A DNA stretch of 64,000 nt, from positions 63,012 to 127,011 of the forward strand of contig JAJBUG010000061.1 in assembly GCA_020860515.1 (NCBI GenBank), written 5' to 3'. A program made the position numbers and the translations under genes. Shown piece by piece: positions 60,505-64,000 of this stretch. The DNA is from Bacteroidales bacterium (lineage in GTDB: Bacteria; Bacteroidota; Bacteroidia; Bacteroidales; Muribaculaceae). The notes below the pieces were generated by a model. That model was not told the origin of the DNA and searched no databases. It worked only from the letters and a program-made list of their open reading frames with translations. Numbering within the stretch: position 1 is the stretch's first letter; each line of letters opens with the position of its first letter.

Positions 60505-61743
60505 ATGACACCTAAAAATCTTAAAATTGTTGCGTACGACTATGATTTGCCAGAATGGCGCATAGCCAAGCACCCACTCGAGCAGCGCGAGCAGTGCAAG
60601 TTGCTGCGCGTAGATGGCGATGGGCATATTTCTGAGCATGTTTTTGCCGATGTGCCTCAGTTGCTCCCTGCCAACTCGATACTCATATATAATAATACGC
60701 GCGTGATTAATGCGCGTCTGCATTTTCACAAGCCATCGGGGGCTGCCATCGAGATTTTCTGCCTTGAGCCTCACGAACCAGTTGACTATGCCCAGAATTT
60801 TGCCTCGCGTGGCTCTTGCCAGTGGCTCTGCTTCGTCGGAAATAGCAAGCGGTGGCGCGAGGGTGAAGTGGTGCTTGACGACCCAAGTCTCAGCTTCGTG
60901 CTGCGCGCTACTCGCCTGTGCCGTGTTGACAATGCCTCGATAATCCAATTCGACTGGAATTGGAGAGAGGACGCAGAATCCTCGCAATCCGAGCTGCCTA
61001 CTTTTGCCACAGTCATCGAAGCCGCTGGCCAAATCCCTGTGCCCCCTTATCTTAACCGCGACACCGAGGCGAGCGATAGCCAGGATTATCAGACTGTGTA
61101 TTCGCGCATCCAAGGCTCAGTAGCAGCTCCCACCGCTGGCCTTCATTTTACCGACAAGGTGCTAAGCGATATTGATGCCCAGGGAATCCCACGGCGCGAA
61201 CTTACGCTGCATGTGGGAGCGGGTACATTCCAACCCGTGAAGGAGGACGATGTGGCCCAACATCTGATGCACAGCGAGTTTATTGCCGTGCCGCTTAGCC
61301 TTATCGAGGAATTGGCCTCGACTGACCGTGAGATAGTGGCTGTGGGCACAACCACTGTGCGCACCCTTGAAAGCCTCTATCACATTGGCTGCCTGATGTA
61401 TCAGGGTCGATGGGAGGGGGAGGTGCCCCAATGGTACCCTTATGAGGATGAGCATCCCCGCTTGCCAGTGGAGCAGGCACTTGGCATTGTGGCTCAGTGG
61501 CTTAAGGCGCATGGCTTAAAGACATTGCTTGCCTCAACGCGCATAATCATTGCTCCGGGCTACCGCTACCAGTTAGTGAAGCATCTGATCACCAATTTCC
61601 ATCAGCCCAAGTCCACGCTGCTTCTCCTGGTGAGCGCCTTCATTGGCGATGATTGGCGCCAAGCTTATGATTATGCCATGGCTCACGATTTCAGATTCCT
61701 GAGCTATGGCGATGCTTGCCTCTTTTCTTGCAAATCAAAATAA
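60505..61743 (+). CDS. queA: S-adenosylmethionine:tRNA ribosyltransferase-isomerase
   Basis: 412 residues from ATG 60505 (MTPKNLKIVAYDYDLPEWRIAKHPLEQREQCKLL); an in-frame start at 60376 would run through the divergent promoter. Family motifs: LIYNNTRVINARL, GSVAAPTAGLHFT, LHVGAGTFQPVK, GTTTVRTLES, ITNFHQPKSTLLLLVSAF. It forms epoxyqueuosine from preQ1-modified tRNA. It is longer than Proteobacterial QueA (about 350) through inserts at about 100-190 and near 340, common in Bacteroidetes. Confidence 0.94.
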   Translation: MTPKNLKIVAYDYDLPEWRIAKHPLEQREQCKLLRVDGDGHISEHVFADVPQLLPANSILIYNNTRVINARLHFHKPSGAAIEIFCLEPHEPVDYAQNFASRGSCQWLCFVGNSKRWREGEVVLDDPSLSFVLRATRLCRVDNASIIQFDWNWREDAESSQSELPTFATVIEAAGQIPVPPYLNRDTEASDSQDYQTVYSRIQGSVAAPTAGLHFTDKVLSDIDAQGIPRRELTLHVGAGTFQPVKEDDVAQHLMHSEFIAVPLSLIEELASTDREIVAVGTTTVRTLESLYHIGCLMYQGRWEGEVPQWYPYEDEHPRLPVEQALGIVAQWLKAHGLKTLLASTRIIIAPGYRYQLVKHLITNFHQPKSTLLLLVSAFIGDDWRQAYDYAMAHDFRFLSYGDACLFSCKSK

Positions 61744-61757
61744 ATTTTGCAAAATTC

Positions 61758-61788
61758 TTGATAAACTTGTAATTTATAAGTAATTTTG
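61758..61788 (+). promoter_or_regulatory. Promoter of the glucokinase gene
   Basis: TTG (61758-61760), 20-nt spacer, TAATTTTG (61781-61788). Leader about 60 nt. Confidence 0.7.
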
Positions 61789-61851
61789 TGGCGGATTTCC
61801 GAAATTGATTTTTTTAACCTAATAACATAACCCCTAAACTACCAAATCTAC

Positions 61852-62820
61852 ATGAAACCTTATGTACTTGGCATCGACATCGGTGGTACGAACACAGTGT
61901 TCGGCATCGTTGACGCTCGTGGCAATGTGATTGCCAGCAGTTCAATCAAGACCGCAAAGCACCCCAAAATTGAAGACTATGTGGAGGAGCTTTACACCGA
62001 GGTAATGCGTCTTATTGAAGCTAATGACGCAACTGACAAGGTGGGCGGAATCGGCGTGGGCGCTCCCAATGGCAACTATTACACTGGCCGCATCGAGTAC
62101 GCTCCCAATCTGATCTGGGAGGGTGTGATTCCACTGCAGAAGATGCTTCAGGATAGGTTCAATCTTCCCGTTGCTATCACCAATGATGCCAATGCAGCTG
62201 CCATGGGCGAAATGACCTACGGCGCAGCTCGCGGCATGAAGGATTTCATCATGATTACCCTTGGCACTGGCGTGGGGTCGGGAATCGTAGCTAACGGCCA
62301 GATGGTTTACGGCCACGACGGCTTGGCTGGTGAGCTGGGTCACATGATTGTGAAGCGCAACAACGGACGCCTCTGCGGTTGCGGACGTGCAGGCTGCCTT
62401 GAGGCCTATTGCTCGGCCACTGGCGTGGCTCGCACAGCTCGCGAGTTCTTAGAGATTCGCCAAGAGCCCTCGCTCCTTCGCAACATCCCCATCGAGAGCA
62501 TCACATCTAAGGATGTGTATGATGCTGCCATCCAAGGCGATAAACTGGCTAAGGACGTGTTTGACTACACCGGCACTATCCTTGGCGAGGCCTTTGCTGA
62601 CATGATGGTATTCTCATCACCCCAAGCCTTCATCATCTTCGGCGGTCTGGCCAAGAGTGGTGACTTGCTGCTCAAGCCCCTCAAGGAAGCTATGGACAAG
62701 AACATGCTTAATTGCTTCAAGGGCAAGGCTAAGGTGCTGCTGAGCGAACTCAAGGAGGCTGATGCAGCAGTGCTCGGCGCAAGCGCCCTGGCTTGGGAGG
62801 CAAAAATGATAGAAAACTAA
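61852..62820 (+). CDS. ROK-family glucokinase
   Basis: 322 residues. N-terminal phosphate loop GIDIGGTNTVFG (7-18), NDANAAAMGE with catalytic Asp, GTGVGSGIVANGQ, and the ROK zinc motif HMIVKRNNGRLCGCGRAGCLEAYCS. It should phosphorylate glucose (or a related hexose) in the cytoplasm. Length and motifs are typical of Bacteroidales glucokinases. Monocistronic; the next gene is the Crp/Fnr regulator 120 bp downstream. Confidence 0.93.
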   Translation: MKPYVLGIDIGGTNTVFGIVDARGNVIASSSIKTAKHPKIEDYVEELYTEVMRLIEANDATDKVGGIGVGAPNGNYYTGRIEYAPNLIWEGVIPLQKMLQDRFNLPVAITNDANAAAMGEMTYGAARGMKDFIMITLGTGVGSGIVANGQMVYGHDGLAGELGHMIVKRNNGRLCGCGRAGCLEAYCSATGVARTAREFLEIRQEPSLLRNIPIESITSKDVYDAAIQGDKLAKDVFDYTGTILGEAFADMMVFSSPQAFIIFGGLAKSGDLLLKPLKEAMDKNMLNCFKGKAKVLLSELKEADAAVLGASALAWEAKMIEN

Positions 62821-62890
62821 AAAGTTGCGAGGAAGGGGGCTTTTAGCCTCAATATACCTTAGTTGCGACTTTTTCAAAACTTTTGGTGCG

Positions 62891-62930
62891 ATTTTTGCGT
62901 TAGTATTTTTAAAAATACTAACGCAAAAAT
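62891..62930. promoter_or_regulatory. Perfect 40-bp palindrome before the Crp/Fnr gene
   Basis: Positions 62891-62910 and 62911-62930 are exact complements with no spacer; the core is GCGTTAGTATTT / AAATACTAACGC. It ends 10 bp before the ATG at 62941 and could be an autoregulatory operator or a terminator for the glucokinase gene. Confidence 0.75.
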
Positions 62931-62940
62931 TTTTGTTTCC

Positions 62941-63627
62941 ATGGATAGCATGTTTGACATACTCACTGAGTTGCCGCTGTTTCGTGGGGTGACTCACGAG
63001 CGCATAGCAGCTACTGTGGGAATGGCGAAGTTTCACTTTTTGAAATTCGCCCCAGGCGAGACTATAGCCCAGGCTGGAGAGGCTTGCACTCATATCAAAT
63101 TCATAATCGCTGGCAGCGCTGTGATAACCATAGCTAATAGCGACGACCGATTCCGCATCAGCCAGACCTTAGAGGCTCCTGATGTGATATCACCCGATTT
63201 CCTATTCGGATCGGCCACGATTTATCCCGGCACTGTGGTGGCTAAGGATGAGGTGAGCATTGTGCAGATTACAAAGAATGACTACATGAATGTATTGGCG
63301 AGTGACCATATTTTTATGTTCAATTTCCTCAACTATCTGTCGATGAATGCTCAGAAGTGCATCGACGGCGTATTAGCCATGACCAATGGCAGCATCGAGG
63401 AGCGGTTGGCTATGTGGGTAGTGGCGCTGACTCAGCCTACGGCCAAGGACATTGCCATCACTTGTAAGAATCGCGATCTCTACGCTATGTTCGGTGTGCA
63501 GCGCAGTTCGTTTATAAATGCTCTTGACCACCTTGTGGAGCTTGGAGCAGTAAAATACGGTGCCGGAGTCATCGAAATAACCGACCGCCGTGCCATGCTC
63601 TCAATCATGCGCAATGGTGTAGAATAA
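62941..63627 (+). CDS. Crp/Fnr-family transcriptional regulator
   Basis: 228 residues from ATG 62941 (MDSMFDILTELPLFRGVTHERIAAT); an in-frame start at 62863 would pass through the palindrome. N-terminal cyclic-nucleotide-like beta-barrel (about 10-120, FLKFAPGETIAQAGEACTHIKFIIAGS), dimerisation helix (LNYLSMNAQKCIDGVLAM), and C-terminal winged-helix (about 170-228, NRDLYAMFGVQRSSFINALDHL). No Fnr-type cysteine cluster is visible. Effector and targets are unknown. Confidence 0.9.
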   Translation: MDSMFDILTELPLFRGVTHERIAATVGMAKFHFLKFAPGETIAQAGEACTHIKFIIAGSAVITIANSDDRFRISQTLEAPDVISPDFLFGSATIYPGTVVAKDEVSIVQITKNDYMNVLASDHIFMFNFLNYLSMNAQKCIDGVLAMTNGSIEERLAMWVVALTQPTAKDIAITCKNRDLYAMFGVQRSSFINALDHLVELGAVKYGAGVIEITDRRAMLSIMRNGVE

Positions 63628-63641
63628 CACCTGGCGCATGA

Positions 63642-64000
63642 TTAAAAGCGGCACATTAGTTCTACTACGATTTTGTCATGATTAGAGATGCCAGGGTCGA
63701 TGCCTTGGCGGTAGAAGTATTTTTCGTAGTTGATGCGGATGTCGGCATGGAGCGAGGAGGATCCAAAGTGCAGAGTTAAGCCCCCAGTGATGCGCTGACG
63801 CTTGGGATCATTGGTGTAAAGCAATCCATCAGTATTTTTGGTGCCATCGCTGTGATCCGACATAAAGTCATAGCGTGCCAACACTGAAAGTCCTGAAAGC
63901 ACCTCTTTAATGGGGATTCGGTATGCAGCAAAGGCATCAACTGCATTGACGCTCGGAAAGGCTCCCTTGAAGTAGTTCTTACGTAAATACTCGGCCTCCA
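63642..64000 (-). CDS. Porin-family outer-membrane protein, C-terminal part
   Basis: The frame is open from the right edge to the stop at 63642 (119 residues seen). It reads EAEYLRKNYFKGAFPSVNAVDAF and VLARYDFMSDHSDGTKN, then alternating strands ending DKIVVELMCRF. Phe at the end and the GRYDxMSDHSDG-type loop match phosphate-selective-type porins of Bacteroidales. The N-terminus lies outside the window. Convergent with the Crp/Fnr gene, 14 bp apart. Confidence 0.82.
   Translation of the reverse strand, partial: EAEYLRKNYFKGAFPSVNAVDAFAAYRIPIKEVLSGLSVLARYDFMSDHSDGTKNTDGLLYTNDPKRQRITGGLTLHFGSSSLHADIRINYEKYFYRQGIDPGISNHDKIVVELMCRF

Noticed and set aside
62863..62940. N-terminal extension of the Crp/Fnr protein
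   Set aside because: It translates the palindrome; the family begins close to MFDILTELPLF.

Overview
The window looks like a chromosomal segment of a gut-type Bacteroidales bacterium, possibly Muribaculaceae or a Prevotella-like relative (family level is inference). Support comes from a SusC/SusD pair, the conserved Bacteroidetes proteins GldD, GldE, GldH and PorT, a DUF2027-Smr protein, DUF4493/PCMD lipoproteins, and promoters of the Bacteroidetes TTTG-N19/20-TAnnTTTG type. No insertion sequence, prophage or CRISPR array was seen.

Left part (1-7.6 kb, minus strand): a GH43-like plus GH35 glycosidase operon running off the left edge. Upstream of it lies a five-gene envelope operon (acyl-ACP thioesterase, porT, fcl, rmlA, rmlD) that ends at a strong terminator. 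From 7.8 to 24.6 kb (plus strand) is a polysaccharide-utilisation-type locus: an exported protein with a sorting-like C-terminus, a LamG-GH18 enzyme split by a frameshift, a small lipoprotein, SusC, SusD, a serine-type sulfatase, and a 1757-residue fusion of a GH20 hexosaminidase with a GH2 beta-galactosidase. This enzyme set suits sulfated, N-acetyllactosamine-containing host glycans such as mucin, keratan sulfate or N-glycans. No regulator is encoded beside it, but an operator-like inverted repeat sits just upstream of its promoter.

Middle (24.7-43.3 kb) is mostly housekeeping: purU, the SRP RNA, an M28/glutaminyl-cyclase-like lipoprotein, sufE, an M6 metalloprotease, gpsA, lysS, a DUF59 protein, an LpxH-like hydrolase, a TIGR02757 protein, tRNA-His, queE, queD, and the operon rny-ricT-gldH-M24 peptidase-cca, preceded by a coiled-coil gene and zapA. 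From 43.4 to 52.7 kb are two accessory operons: three paralogous DUF4493 lipoproteins, and a PCMD lipoprotein with an outer-membrane barrel and a calycin-like exported protein. They look like surface-exposed machinery of unknown function and are the best candidate here for an undescribed system.

Right part (52.8-64 kb): gldE-gldD-phosphopantetheinyl transferase, tsaD-cinA, a small barrel protein, an EFR1-type ferredoxin, a DUF2027-Smr gene broken by a second poly-C frameshift, queA, a ROK glucokinase, a Crp/Fnr regulator with a perfect 40-bp palindrome in front of it, and the C-terminal part of a porin. Both frameshifts would be repaired by removing one C from a C7 or C8 run, so homopolymer sequencing error must be excluded before reading biology into them.
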